DNA of 64,000 bases from Raphanus sativus (GCF_000801105.2 NC_079515.1:27985407-28049406); one strand, 5' to 3'; shown: positions 45,647 to 59,878, counted from the first letter of the stretch. Translations and numbers: made by a program. The notes: generated by a model not told the origin, from the sequence alone.

Positions 45647-46504
45647 ATGGGAAGAGGTAGAAGAAGCTCATCGTCTTCGTCGATAGAAAGTAGCTGCAAA
45701 AGCAACCCATTTGGTGGCTCTTCGAGTAATAATACTCGGAACTTAAGCACTGACCTGAGGCTCGGACTCAGCTTCGGATCATCTTCCGGACAATATTACA
45801 ACGGTGGAGAAAATCATGAATACGGAGTCGCTGCAGCTGCTGATCATGAAATGATCATGGAAGAAGAAGATCAAAACGAGTGTAATAGTCTTGGAAGCTT
45901 CTACGTGAAGGTTAGCATGGAAGGAGTTCCTATTGGAAGAAAGATCGATCTATTTTCTCTTAGTGGATACCATGATCTGATCGCAACGCTTGATTACATG
46001 TTCAACGCCTCAATCCTATGTAAGAATCTACACACATACATATATTTGCATGTTGACCAAAACCCCTCTATAGTTTTTTGTTAAGAGAGATGAATAACTA
46101 TACATATATCTTTTCATTATATTTTCCACATTTCTATCTATTTAGTTATATAATAGAATATCCTTGCATGTAGATCATAACACATATTCTATATACGAAA
46201 TAATATAATTTACGGGAACAAGAAGAGTGAGAGTTGTGAAAATTGAAACAGGGGCTGAAGAGGAAGAGATGTGTAGTGAGAAGAGTCATGTGCTAACATA
46301 CGCAGACAAGGAAGGTGACTGGATGATGGTTGGAGATGTTCCTTGGGAGTAAGTACTTTTATTATTTTTTTATTTTTATTTTTATTTTTATTAGTGACTG
46401 TATATAATGATGCTGAAGTCTAATGTGGGTTTAATTGATTATGCTATAGGATGTTCTTGTCTAGCGTGAGAAGACTGAAGATCTCAAGAGCTTATCACTA
46501 CTGA
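45647..46504 (+). CDS. IAA30: Non-canonical Aux/IAA protein, IAA30 type
   Basis: Three exons, 45647-46019, 46252-46348 and 46450-46504, give 174 aa. Domain I has the EAR-type repressor motif LRLGLSF (about residue 44). Domain II, the VGWPP degron that binds TIR1/AFB auxin receptors, is absent. An acidic linker is found in its place. Domains III and IV (PB1) are complete: [20 protein letters not shown], then [16 protein letters not shown]. Lacking the degron, IAA20/IAA30-type proteins are long-lived repressors of ARF transcription factors, acting in the nucleus in vascular and root development. A TATA run (CTATATATATATA) lies at about 45552-45564, some 90 bp before the ATG. Name from close similarity to Arabidopsis At3g62100. 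Confidence 0.93.
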
Positions 46505-47268
46505 TTTGACCAATACAGAGTGGGAAGTAGTTAGTTTTGTCATGATGTAAATCACCTCGGAGATTTTTATTCAAAATTTTGTTTCTAGTTTATTACGTAA
46601 TGTTTTTACTCGGTTAAAACTTGCAAGGAGGAAAAAAAAGTTCAGATCTTTCTTTAGAAAGTTTATGTTTTTGTTGTTTCTTAGTTTTTTTAGTTTCAGG
46701 AAATCCCTAGCGGTAATAAAAACTAAATATTATATGAATCAATTTGGTACAATCGTATTTTTAGAATAAAATCTATCTTCCATTTTTATATATATATAAA
46801 AACTTAAGTTGTGTCTGATCACAAACAATACTTTCAGTAATTTAAAAAAAAATTATTTGGAAATTCTCGAATGACTTTCAGGCATAATAATGATTTTTAA
46901 CCAAAAACTGATAAGTTAAGATTTTAGATATTAAAAAAAAATAGAATTGAGATATAAGAAAACAAAACTTCAACTACAAATGACTCTTGTCGGAGATATA
47001 TTACACTTGTTCTGCTCACCAAAGCGTTTAAAAATTGAAAACCCATCGAGAAAAAAAAAATTAAAAGAAAAACCTCTTAAAGCCACTCTGACCACTCTGA
47101 ATGTGTTCCTCAGTGCACACAAATTCACAAGAAAGCAAAAGAAAAAACAAAGAAGAGAGAACGACCAAAAGCATCACTTTAAAGAAAAAACGAAACCTCA
47201 TAATAAATTCTAAGGAAAATTGATGAAGTTCTTCACACCCAAGCAACCAGTGTTTTCCCCTTTAAAGG
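46505..47268. other. Convergent 3' flanks, no gene seen
   Basis: 3' UTRs and spacer between the IAA30-type gene and the minus-strand GH28 gene. An A-rich frame at 46947-47213 (Lys-rich) is low-complexity and rejected as a gene. Confidence 0.5.
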
Positions 47269-49684
47269 TCAAACTTCAGTAACTTGCCAAGAAAGAAACC
47301 ATTGTGATCTACTTAAACCACTTGATGTCTCAAGATTATTCTCTGATAACCCAAAACAATCAGAGCTATGCTCCGGGAAGATACTCTCTTCAAAAGAATT
47401 ACAACTAATCTCCGGCCAAACCCACTGCGAGTAGCCTCTAACATTCGAGCATTTCCACGGAGCTTTCTTCGAGTTCTTCTTCACCCTAAGAGTAACATTA
47501 ATGAAACATATATTCTTAAACTCATCTCCTTCTATACCTTCAAGAAGACCCGCAACACCGATATCTTCACCATAAACATTCTCAAACGTGATCTTCTCTA
47601 TAGAAGGAAGTGCTTTAGGATCGAAGTCTTCATCAGGATGTTCACCGTACTTACCAGTGAACCTAATAGCTTTCTTCACGTTAACAAGCTTCACGTTTGA
47701 GACGTGAACCTTTCTTACGTACCCGCCTCGTCCAGGAGAAGTCTTGATTCTGATACCAGTACTGGAGTTCAATAGATGCAAGTCTTTGATGTAGATGTCA
47801 GATACACCTCCTGACATTTCACTTCCTATGGCTATTCCTGAGCTTGAAGTGGTTTGACCCGTTAACCTATTGATCTTGATCTTGGAGCTCGGTCTTGCGT
47901 AGGATATACCATACTCGTCCCATCCACTTTTTATCGATACTAAATCATCTCCAGTAACTATGTAACAATCCTCTATGCAAACATTAGTTGATGAGTCTGC
48001 ATTAAGCAAAAATGGTGAGACCATGTCTGATATATTATTAACTACTCCAGGAGCAAAGTTTGCAATGGAAATGATGAAGTGTAAGCTTTAAAAGATAGAT
48101 TAGTAGTCCATTGTTTCTGAGAATACGCGAAAAAACTAGTATAATGACAAGCTAATAAACCGAATGAACCAAATCTTTTTAAATTCATTGAGAGTTGTTT
48201 TGAAAGTATGTCTACTGAAACCAAAGAATAAAGAAAAAATTTCAAATTTTATTAATCAAATCATAAATAGCTTAAAACCATGAGCTTATATGAAAACTTA
48301 AAAAAAACTATGAAACCCCTAATTCTAATTAAATAAAGAAAGTTGTTTAAAAAAAAGAAGTAATTAATCTATGTTGCATCAATAACTTACCTGGATCAAC
48401 TCCGTCTGTATTTGGAGAGTCAAGAGGAGCCAAGATTATGAGATTCTTTACAACAACATCTCTGTTCAAACGTCAAGAACTATCCAAGTCAGACCACAAG
48501 ATTAAAAAAAAACTTAGCTGTAATAAAATAGCATTAGATAACTAGTGTGACGTGACCTGCAATAAACAGGATGAATGTTCCAAAAAGGTGAATTCAAGAA
48601 AGTGAGGTTGGAGATGATAAGACCAGTAGAGTTCATGAGCTCAACGAGATGAGGTCTTGTATAGTTTAGCTCTCCATTTCTGAACCAATCCCACCATATA
48701 CTTCCTTGACCATCAATTGTCCCGTTCTCGCCTATGATATCATGAGACTATACATTAAAAAAAACGAATCATTTCGTATAAATTGTTATATAAGTTAGTA
48801 CCTGTGATGACTACATCTGTGAGGTTCTGACCATATATAAGACTCCTATGCCTTCTACCAGGCAACTCTCGTCCTCGTCCATACGATGGTAATGGATCAA
48901 CCACAGGCCAATTCTCCGAGCTCTGAGAAAAGACATATATAAGTAATCACATTGTTATGTATGCTTTTAGAAAGAAAAAAAAAAAGGGCAGAGACTTGCC
49001 GTTGAACCGAGAATGGTTGCACCCTTGTCTAGCCATAACGTTAGGTGGCTGATAAGGTCGAAACTACCGGTAAGCCACTGACCAGCGGGAACAAAAAGCT
49101 TTGCACCTCCTTTGTCAGAGAAAGAGTTGAGGTAGAACAGAGCATTCTGAAAGGCTTTAGTGTTTAGTGTGACGCCATCACCAACGGCTCCAAACTCTGT
49201 GATGGAGACGCTGTGAGGCCGGTGAAGAATCATTGAATTGGAGTATTCACAGTGCAGGATTCCTTCAACGCTAAACCAAGCACCATAGAATGCATGTACC
49301 AGTAGCACATACGAGAGCTGCAAAAAGCCAAAAAAAAAACATATGTGATATCTATCTCTAAATTGAATTCTCCATCTTTGTAGAGAACATTATGATCCTA
49401 TGATGTTGACAAGTCTCAAGCACAATGCATTTCACATCTATAAGCAAGCAAACACCAAATCAGGAAGAAAGAGGATATTTTTGAACAGTAAAAAAAAATT
49501 GATCTCTGATAAACATTCTCAACCTTTTAAATCAGATTGCAGATGTTTAACAGACAAAGACATGTTATTATTACCAGATTTGAGAGACAGGGAAATGGAA
49601 GTTGACAATGTCATGTCCAAACAAAAGACCAAGGCACACGAAGGAGAGTGATGGAATAAAACTTACAAGGAAAAATCTCTTCAT
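47269..49684 (-). CDS. Glycoside hydrolase family 28 (polygalacturonase-like), secreted
   Basis: Six exons, 49684-49667, 49317-49000, 48922-48802, 48731-48557, 48461-48391 and 47996-47269, give 476 aa. The tiny first exon (MKRFFL) plus the start of exon 2 (LSYVLLVHAFYGAWF) form a signal peptide. GH28 landmarks include SITEFGAVGDGVTLNTKAFQ, NTDGVDPDSS with one catalytic Asp and TGDDLVSIKSG with the paired Asp. The usual GHG catalytic His motif reads AIGSEMSGG here, and RIKTSPGRGG replaces the standard RIKT. This matches the plant subgroup whose activity on polygalacturonan is doubtful. Intron 2 starts with GC, not GT (48999-48998), which is needed to keep the frame. Resembles Arabidopsis At3g62110. 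Confidence 0.9.
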
Positions 49685-51236
49685 ATGAATAGAAGATCTG
49701 TAATCTCCTTCAGCTCCAGAAACCTAATTCTTCTTGACAACTATCCGAGTTTCTTAGTTAGCAAAAAAAAAATAAACTATCTGAGTAAAAAGAAAAATTA
49801 AAACTTTGAAAAGATCAGTTTCTCTCTCATGGGGCGGGGGGCTTGGCTTTGATTGAAGCAAGTTGCAAAGAGTGAGATAAGATGGGTTCAGGTGGTGAGA
49901 GGAAACAAGGGAACCCACACTAGACAACTAGAATTATTGAAAGTGACCGTTTGTGCCCGCCAAATTTTCAAAGCATAGTAGTTAGTAGTAGTAGTAGTAG
50001 GTCCATCTTCTTCTATCTTCTCCGTACCATTTTCCTTTTACCATTTATCTCATTCCCGTACGCAAATGGCAGAAATACAAAAAACAGGAAAACATATATT
50101 ATAATAAGTAGTTTGTAATAATCAAATAGTATTAAAGAAGAATAGCATTCGATGAAACCTAGGATGTCTGTAGATACCTTATTCGAGATGTTCTGTTAGA
50201 AACAGACAAAGAGGGTCACAGATTACTGAAGCTAGAAAGAGAGAGAAGACCAGTCTGTAAAATGAACTCTAAGGAATCAATTTCTTCTTTGTTTTGTTCC
50301 TTCTTTTTCTTTTTGAATCAAATGTGATCAGTTATCACGAGAAGATGAAAAAGACGACGGATCAGGTGACGCGTGGATCATCTCTTGACTATGTTAGAGT
50401 TGACTCTGCTACTGTAATGTCACTTTTTTTAAAAGCAAAATCTAATTTCAGTTAATTTAAGTGTAGTACTTAAGAGAGAGGCAAAATCGCAGGGAATAGA
50501 ATTCAGAAGTGCTTCTACACTTGTGCTAAAGAGAAAACCATTACTAACAAACGTAATTAATGAGCATTTTATAGTTTCAACTTCCAACATTTTTATTAAT
50601 TTATATATGAAATTTTGAAACTATGAACTGAATAATTTTTGATGTGTGAATCACACTGTGTGATGGACATCCTTTGAGAGCTGGAGTGATAATAATTCAA
50701 ACTTATATACTCAGAAAGGAGGCAAGAAATTAAAGAGAATTAATAAGACAGACAAGAGTAACGAGACGCCTTTGTTGTCCATAAAAGAACAATACGACAC
50801 CCATAATTACTATACTTAATTGATGTCAAAAAAGAAAAAAAAAAGAAAAAATTACTATACTTAATTATCCCTTCAAGACATTAGCAAACCTACCATCGTG
50901 GACACGAGTATGATGTTAAGTACCAAAAACTTACGCATTTTTCGTTACTAATTATTACAGTACATGAAATAAACTGTGAGCTTTATGGTGAATTACACAC
51001 AGAGCCCAAAGTGCAACTAAAAGTTCCCACAAGCAGTGGATTTCAAATATGTTCATGGTTCCTTTTTCTAACAGTTCTTTTGAAACAAAAACATCATTCT
51101 GTAGTTGTTCATAGTGCAATCACACACAGTTATAAAATTGAAGTAGCTTTCAGTCAAAATATCAAATCAAAACACAACGAACTTGAGAGTCTTACAAAGT
51201 AAAATTTCATGAACTGAACGAAAACATGGTGAACAC
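49685..51236. other. Intergenic between GH28 and prolyl-tRNA synthetase genes
   Basis: Both neighbours are on the minus strand, so this holds the GH28 promoter and the synthetase 3' UTR. A GTA-repeat (TAGTAGTAGTAGTAGG) lies near 49986-50001. No gene is supported; short frames near 51011 and 51154 look like spurious reading of the synthetase 3' region. Confidence 0.5.
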
Positions 51237-53708
<2,472 letters not shown>

Positions 53709-54490
53709 TTCAACCTGAATGCATCATCAATGAACAAAACAACAAAAGCGATTCGTTTATGGATATAAGTCAACCGAAAGCTACTCGGAGATCTATGAAT
53801 CGATTGAGACTCAAAGCAGCTACGAGCAGGAGAACCAGACTAACAAACTTATAAGCTATCATAGCCAAGAGGATAGAAACGAGAGATCATCTAAAACAAC
53901 AGATTCCCAAAATGAGATGAACGAAATCTCAATCGATTCGCAGAGAATACCGAAACATTCAATAGTTTAGAGAATAGGAGGAAGAAGAAGCTAACCAATG
54001 CTCCGGTGAGCTAAAGACGGCGGAGATAAGAACAGAGTGAGAGAGAGCAGCGAATCGAGGGAAATCGTTGCAACTTGCAAAACCTTTTTGACACTAAACT
54101 CTATCTAACCATATATAGCCACGCTAATTTCTCGATTTAAATGGGCCAGGCCCAAAGTTTGGTCAATAAGTCAATGCTCGATGCATTAGCTGTACACTGT
54201 ATAGTAGTAGTAATGGAGAAAATATGGATTAGGTCATGGTTAGGTCGTGGAAAAACTATTTTATTTATTTATCGCCGCCAGTCGTATTATTATTAACTAA
54301 AAACCTAATAAAAGGCCACCTAATTGGGCCAATAAAGCCCATTCTTATCTAATTAATAGTGGCGGCACTAAACTGAAGCAGATGAAAGATAGGCTTTTTT
54401 GGAGATTTGAGAGAGAGAGAAAAAAAAAGAGTGCGTAGATATACTCAGAGCGCGTAGAGGAGGAGGAAGAAGGAGAAGGAGAAGGAGAAG
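53709..54490. promoter_or_regulatory. Compact bidirectional promoter, ProRS and FAM192A-like genes
   Basis: Two divergent housekeeping-type genes share about 780 bp. The ProRS leader exon lies at about 53998-54060 and its 5' UTR intron between 53723 and 53997. Site II-like motifs typical of ribosomal and housekeeping promoters are present: ATGGGCCAGGCCC (about 54140-54153) and TTGGGCCAATAAAGCCCA (about 54325-54343). A GGAGAA repeat lies just before the FAM192A-like ATG, in its 5' UTR. No additional gene fits in this gap. Confidence 0.6.
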
Positions 54491-55760
54491 ATGGGAGAAG
54501 AGAAGCCTATTAGGTTACTTAATTTCGTCTCCGAAGAACAGGTTCTCACTCTCTAGATTTGCTCAATCGAAACCACCCTAGGTTTGTAGTAGATTGGATC
54601 TGAATTAAATTATGGGAAATTGAATTTTTGAAGTTAGAGGAATCGAAGAAAGAAAGAGGGGAAAGAGTTGAAGATGGAACCTTCCAGAGAGACAGGGCTC
54701 TGTACGAGGTTTATTGAGTATCTTCTTCTCCGTGAAAAAGTCATATTACTGGATACTCTTTTAATCCTGTTTCATGGAAGACTAAGAACAATGCTTGCTT
54801 CCCTTCTTTTTTTTTTTAATTCCTCTTTCAGATTTTGAAAGAGAACAAAGACAAGAAGGACGCTGAGTTTAACGAACGTTTCAAGCATAGTGAGTCGTCA
54901 CCCACTCTTGCAGTATTGATAATCTCGCTTATAATTTTGCATTAACATCTTTGTATAAGCTCTTCATTTTGAATTGGATTGCCACAGGACCACCAAAAGC
55001 TCTTGATGAGGAAGAGACTGAGTTTCTTGATAAGCTCGAGATGGTGAGCCACCTTTCTGTGTAAAACTCAGTAATTTCAGACGGAGTTTATTCATCGTAG
55101 CATGGCCAGTGTACAATGCCGATGGAAGAAGATTCTTGACCTTTTTGATGCCCTTCATTTTGCATTTTTTTTTTAAAATAGTCAAGGAAGCAGTATGAAC
55201 GTAAATTAGCAGACGAAGAGGAAGAACAGCTTCGTAGTTTCCAGGTAATTAAATTTCTTGTCAAAAAAGATACAGTAAACAGATGTAATAATGCTGCATC
55301 AACCCTTGGATTATTGGTTTTCATTTTTTTAGGCAGCAGTTGCAGCACGATCAGCAATCTCTCAAGAAGCTGCACTTCCACCACCACCACCGCCAACAAC
55401 CAGCAAAGTGAGCATCTCTGTTGTTTCAAACTAGATCTTTTGTTTGACATATGATTTACAGAACTATTCAAACTAAGCATTCGAAACCACCACATGGGTT
55501 GTTTTATGTATCTTATGTAGGAACCAAAGACAACGGGGAAGAGAAACGCCTCGACTCGTCCACCTTTTAACGCCATCATAAAAATCAAGTCACAACCGAA
55601 GAAGGTCAAAGCGAGTACAGAGGATGAGAAGAAAGATATCTCAGCGAATGCAAAACCGGAGACTTCTTTAGATTCTGCAAAGCCCAATGTCACTCCCGTA
55701 GCTTTTCAAACAGGTTTAGCATTAGTCTCTTATAGTGATGAAAGTGAGGATGATGATTAA
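54491..55760 (+). CDS. FAM192A/NIP30-like nuclear protein
   Basis: Seven exons, 54491-54541, 54634-54708, 54832-54889, 54988-55043, 55182-55244, 55333-55407 and 55521-55760, give 205 aa. The N-terminal half carries the conserved FAM192A/Fyv6 signature: RLLNFVSEEQLEESKKERGE, DRALYEILKENKDKKDAEFN and HRPPKALDEEETEFLDKLE. The middle has a proline run (LPPPPPPTT). A Lys-rich stretch KKVKASTEDEKK and an acidic tail (SYSDESEDDD) follow. Animal homologues interact with the proteasome activator PA28gamma, and yeast Fyv6 acts in splicing. The plant role is not established. The protein is highly charged, with no signal or membrane segment. Divergent with ProRS. Resembles Arabidopsis At3g62140. Confidence 0.88.
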
Positions 55761-55814
55761 CTTCTTTTTTTTGTTTATTTCATAAGACAACATCTTTGCT
55801 ATTAATTTTTTAGT

Positions 55815-55965
55815 TCAATGCTTTCCTTTCTCCGCGATGATACCATTCTTAGCCACTGCAATGCAATAACCGATGCGTTACCACCTGGTCCAGAGCATCT
55901 TGGTCTGACTCGGCGTCTAGAGCACTTGTTGCATTCATCCAGTAGCAACACCTTAGGGTCTTTAA
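55815..55965 (-). pseudogene. ABCB (P-glycoprotein) transporter fragment
   Basis: On the minus strand the region encodes broken pieces of the second nucleotide-binding domain of an ABCB transporter. These are a Walker B/D-loop remnant (VLLLDE, then after a frameshift TSALDAESDQDALDQVV) and, after a further frameshift, IAVAKNGIIAEKGKH followed by a stop. Residues between these blocks, including the H-loop region, are deleted. In Arabidopsis an ABCB gene (ABCB21, At3g62150 from memory) sits at this position. This is therefore a relic of the local orthologue, not a processed insertion. Confidence 0.8.
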
Positions 55966-56155
55966 CAATTTATAGTAAGGGCCAAGTGCTTTAGCCAATG
56001 CATCTTTTATGACTCTAGCTGCATCAGGTCCATATCCGTAAACATATGTACTGTTCTAGCAAAACATCTTAGAACCGGAATATTTGACGATCAAGGAATG
56101 GCTGGGGTTGGTTAGGAAAGTTGGATTAGGACTCGGTTTACTTTGGTTAGAGAGA
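55966..56155 (-). pseudogene. BAHD acyltransferase N-terminal fragment
   Basis: Minus-strand reading gives SLTKVNRVLIQLS, stop, PTPAIP, stop, then IPVLRCFARTVHMF. After a frameshift comes YGPDAARVIKDALAKALGPYY. This is the N-terminal 80-90 residues of an HXXXD (BAHD) acyltransferase, including the PTP and A-x-x-YYPLAGRL-type region. Two stops and a frameshift kill it, and the HXXXD and DFGWG motifs are absent. It abuts the ABCB fragment directly. An HXXXD transferase (At3g62160 from memory) occupies this position in Arabidopsis. Confidence 0.78.
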
Positions 56156-56687
56156 GCCATCGAAGAGAAGCTAATGTCACGTTTGTAATGTGTGAAATAT
56201 TGGTGAAATCATCAATGTGACAGACCGCTTACTTTGATAACATATTACACACCTCATAACATTTGCCAATAGTAGTCATATCTGCCCTCATAATCTTCTG
56301 ATAGCATACTTGCATATACAATCATGTATAAACATAGCAATAGAAAAAACTATTCGTTGGGCTGATATACATGCCTGCCTACACATCATCTTACATAAGT
56401 ATTTGGTTTGTATATTCTTACTAGGATATTAGTTTGAAGTTATTTTTATCATGTTTAGTGATTGGATATATACACATCAACATTTGAATAAAAGAAAGTA
56501 AAAGAAGAAATAAGATATTTTGTACATATGTTTTGCATGTGAAACAAAAGCAATTTTATACAAACATCATCCCAAAATGCCTAGAACCTTAATAATAACC
56601 AAAAAGAGCCCTGATCCCGAGAGACGAGGTCGTACTGTTACCTTTTTACATGATCACATACTATATTATTTTGTTAGGTAGTTTCTT

Positions 56688-58577
56688 TTACAATCCAAGC
56701 TGGACAGGAACGTTGGCTTCTTGAATCCAGTTAGCCGGAGTCAGCCAGTTAGCGACGGTGAAACGTTCAACCTCAGCGGCAGACTTAGCCATCTTAGCCC
56801 AAGGAGCCCTCGCAGCTGTGTTAGCTCCTGGTCCACGGTTATTGAACTCAACATATGTAGCTGTCAGATGGAACTTTTCTCCTTGCCATTCGTTCCATCC
56901 TACCGGTTGAATCAAATCACCAATCTCTGTTCCAATAACAGCGGTGGTGGCAAATGGTTTCCACGGCCGTCCAAGGTATGATTTGACGGTTAGCCTGTCA
57001 GCTTCGAGCTCTTTGTCCGCCATGATACGGCAGTTATGGAGAACGATACCAATCTTCACCGCTTTACCTTTCATGTTACCGTCGGCTGTAACGTGGTTGG
57101 TTTGTCCTTTGTTTCCCTTTCGGCAGAGGATTAGAGAGTTTTGGATCACCGTCGCAGATTTTCCGAAGATAAAATCGACTGTACCGGACACAACAATGTT
57201 CCTGTAGAACTGACGTCCATTGTTGACGTAGAGTGTGTCTTGGTAACCATCAAATCTGCAGTTGAATATGACCGCACGGTCTCCGTTCACACGGAATGCG
57301 ACGGCTTGGTGTCCTAATGGACCAGCAGTGTTCTGAAACCCAATCCATTTCGCCATGAATCCCTCAGATTCAACCTCTGCATACATGTATATATTTAGAT
57401 ATCAACGTGCATGTGCATGTGTATATTTAGATATTGCACGGTGCAATATAGTTAGATGGAAAAAAAAAAACAAGATTAATTAAATGGAATTCAGCAAAAC
57501 AAAAAAAGGATTAATCAAATGGGACTTACGAACGGTGCCACTGAGTGAAGTAGTGGTTCCAGGGCTAAGACCAACACTTCTGTCGAAAGTAATGATTGTT
57601 TTTGTTGCACCATCACCAAACATGAAAACGTTGTTTACCTTCTTAGGGATAGTGACCTGTTCCTTGTAGACACCAGCCTTAATATAGATAATGCAACGTC
57701 CAGGATTTTTCTGCGGACAAGCCTTAACTGCTTCGGAAATAGTCTTAAACTGTCCACTTCCATCTTTAGCCACCACATGAGTCGGCTTGATCTTACCGCC
57801 ACCACCGCCGCCTTCACCTATGCCTTCATCAGCTGGGGCATCAGGGCGTCCGGCCTGAGCCATAAGCTTCCTGTCTTTGTCAGAATGCCATTTAGGTAAT
57901 CCTTTGTCGTCCATGTCTTCTAGAAGATCACGATCAGGAGCAGGTCCAGCTTCTCCGAGGTTCCCGTTCTTCATTTGGGACATAGCGGTGACAAGAGCAT
58001 GGAAGATATCGATAGCGTTACTGGACAAAACCTCTGAGTGAGAGATTCCTTCAGCCATGATTTTTCTTAGTTCCACGTCTTCAATATCATCAATACAATC
58101 GGTTTGGTAATTAAAAACTCCGGTTAACCATTGTTTAAGCTGGTCCATCTTACTTCCACTCTGCTGAAGATCTTCACCCATTTCTTCAACAATGGTCTCA
58201 AGATCCTCAAGAGCGTACATCAGCACTCTCTTGCAGTAATCAAGAACGGCTTTGTTAGTTGCGTTCATGTTTTTCCCCATGCCTTCTTCGGTTGCAGCCG
58301 CGAAGCTTGAGGATTTTGTGACCGCGTCTTTTGTAGCCAGCATGAAGGCTTTGATAAGCTTACTTGGATCGTCGCTTTTGACAGGCTCAAGTGTTTTTGC
58401 ACATGAACCTTTGTCTGTGGCTGACTCACAAATTGACTGAACCGCTTTCTGATGCGAGTTCAGAGTCTTATCGCCACCTGCAACACCACCTTTATTAACA
58501 AAGGTGACTACTCCTATGGCAACACCCACCACCAGAAGCATGGATGCCACAGATACCACAATTTTTCCTACCGCCAT
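56688..58577 (-). CDS. VGDH2: Pectin methylesterase with PMEI-like pro-region, VANGUARD type
   Basis: Two exons, 58577-57530 and 57376-56688, give 578 aa. The N-terminal hydrophobic segment ([20 protein letters not shown]) is a signal anchor or signal peptide. Residues ~40-200 form the PMEI-type pro-domain ([28 protein letters not shown]). After an RKLMA processing site and a Gly-rich linker comes the CE8 catalytic domain. Its active-site residues are in [19 protein letters not shown] (Asp), GTVDFIFG (Asp) and YLGRPWKP (Arg, Trp). The enzyme demethylesterifies wall pectin. VGD1/VGDH members act in pollen tubes. The two-exon form and position match Arabidopsis At3g62170. Pollen expression is inferred from the family. 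Confidence 0.92.
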
Positions 58578-58970
58578 TATTTATTTTTAATATATTTAAT
58601 TTTTGATTTTTTGTTTTTTTTCTCCCTCAGGTTTTATTGAGGAGGTAAATAGGAGAGGGAGTGGATTTATTTTTATTTAATCAGACCCAGTGGATTATTT
58701 AATGGGGGCTGGTAGAGATTATGATGCATTGTGTGAGATTCTTATAGAAGTTGTAGTTTCTAAAATTAGGGTTTGCATGGAGGGAGACATTTTAGCTCGT
58801 TGAATGGCTAAAAATTCACTAATCAAATATTGGCTTTGTGATTAAAAATTAGTCACAACAAGACGATTTGATTATGTCCTTGTCCTGATCAGGAGGTGTA
58901 ACTTTGATTACTAAAAATAAGAAGTGATTAAAGGATGAAAGAAATAGTTTATTGTAATCTTACTTTAAAA
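58578..58970. promoter_or_regulatory. Promoter region of the pectin methylesterase gene
   Basis: AT-rich upstream DNA. The leader shows a short inverted repeat (CCCTCAG...TTGAGGAGG). No clear TATA box was assigned, although AT runs near 58585-58600 are candidates. Confidence 0.35.
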
Positions 58971-58979
58971 GGAAAAATC

Positions 58980-59878
58980 TTATTACATTTAGGATTTGAG
59001 AGAAAAACAATTTATTTTGGACTATTCATTCTTAATATTAATGTTACATCCGAATTTCGAAGGTCAAATTTTCAAAAGCTTCTCATCAAGAGTTTGATTT
59101 CGTTTTTTTTTTCAAAATAAATTAATCGGACACGACAACCACATAAGTAGCTACTAAGTACTAATAAAAAAATGGTGTCCTCTATACTCAAACATAAACG
59201 GTTTATTCATTTGATTCTTGCACATCTTCTTTTTTAGACTATATATTACGAAGTTCATGCGCATTGTATGTGTGAAAGTACTGACTACCGAATATTTTCT
59301 GTAACGATAATAGTTTGAGGATTTTGACTCAATATTGAAAATTCGAAAGCCAGAATCATCTTTTAAGAAGACACTCAAATTCATTGAAAACTTAGAGCAA
59401 CCTTTAAGTTCTTAAATTGAGGTTCATACTAGTATTACATTTAGGATTCGAGAGAAAAACAATTTATTTTGGACTATTCATTCTTAACATTAATGTTACA
59501 TCCGAATTTCAAAAGTAAAATTTTCGAAAGCTTCTCATAGAAAGTTTGATTTCGTTTTTTCAAAATAAATTAATCGGACACTACAACAACATAGCTACTA
59601 GGTACTAGCTAGAACATACATACTAATAAAAAAATGTATCCTCTATGGTTACGCAAACATAAATGCTTTACTCATTTGATCCTTGCACATCTTCTTTTTA
59701 AGACTATTAACTCGATCGTGCGCATTGTATGTGTGAAAGTACTGACTATATACTGAGTATTTTCTAAACGATAAGGTTTTGATTCAATATTAAAAATTTG
59801 GAAGCCAGAATCATCTTTTGATTCTTTTCAGATGACACTCAAATTCATTGAACACTTAGAGCAACCTTTAAGTTAGGT
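58980..59878. repeat. Tandem direct duplication, about 450 bp per unit
   Basis: Unit 1 (about 58980-59410) and unit 2 (about 59438-59878) both begin with TTACATTTAGGATT and share GAGAAAAACAATTTATTTTG, AATTAATCGGACAC, GCGCATTGTATGTGTGAAAG and TTAGAGCAACCTTTAAGTT in the same order. They differ by scattered substitutions and small indels, so the duplication is not recent. No coding sequence lies in either unit. Confidence 0.88.

Noticed and set aside
46947..47213. Lys-rich 88-aa frame downstream of IAA30
   Set aside because: Low-complexity A-rich 3' flank; no promoter or similarity.
55088..55693. 201-aa minus-strand frame across the FAM192A-like gene
   Set aside because: It spans exons and introns of a well-supported plus-strand gene and has no recognisable domain.
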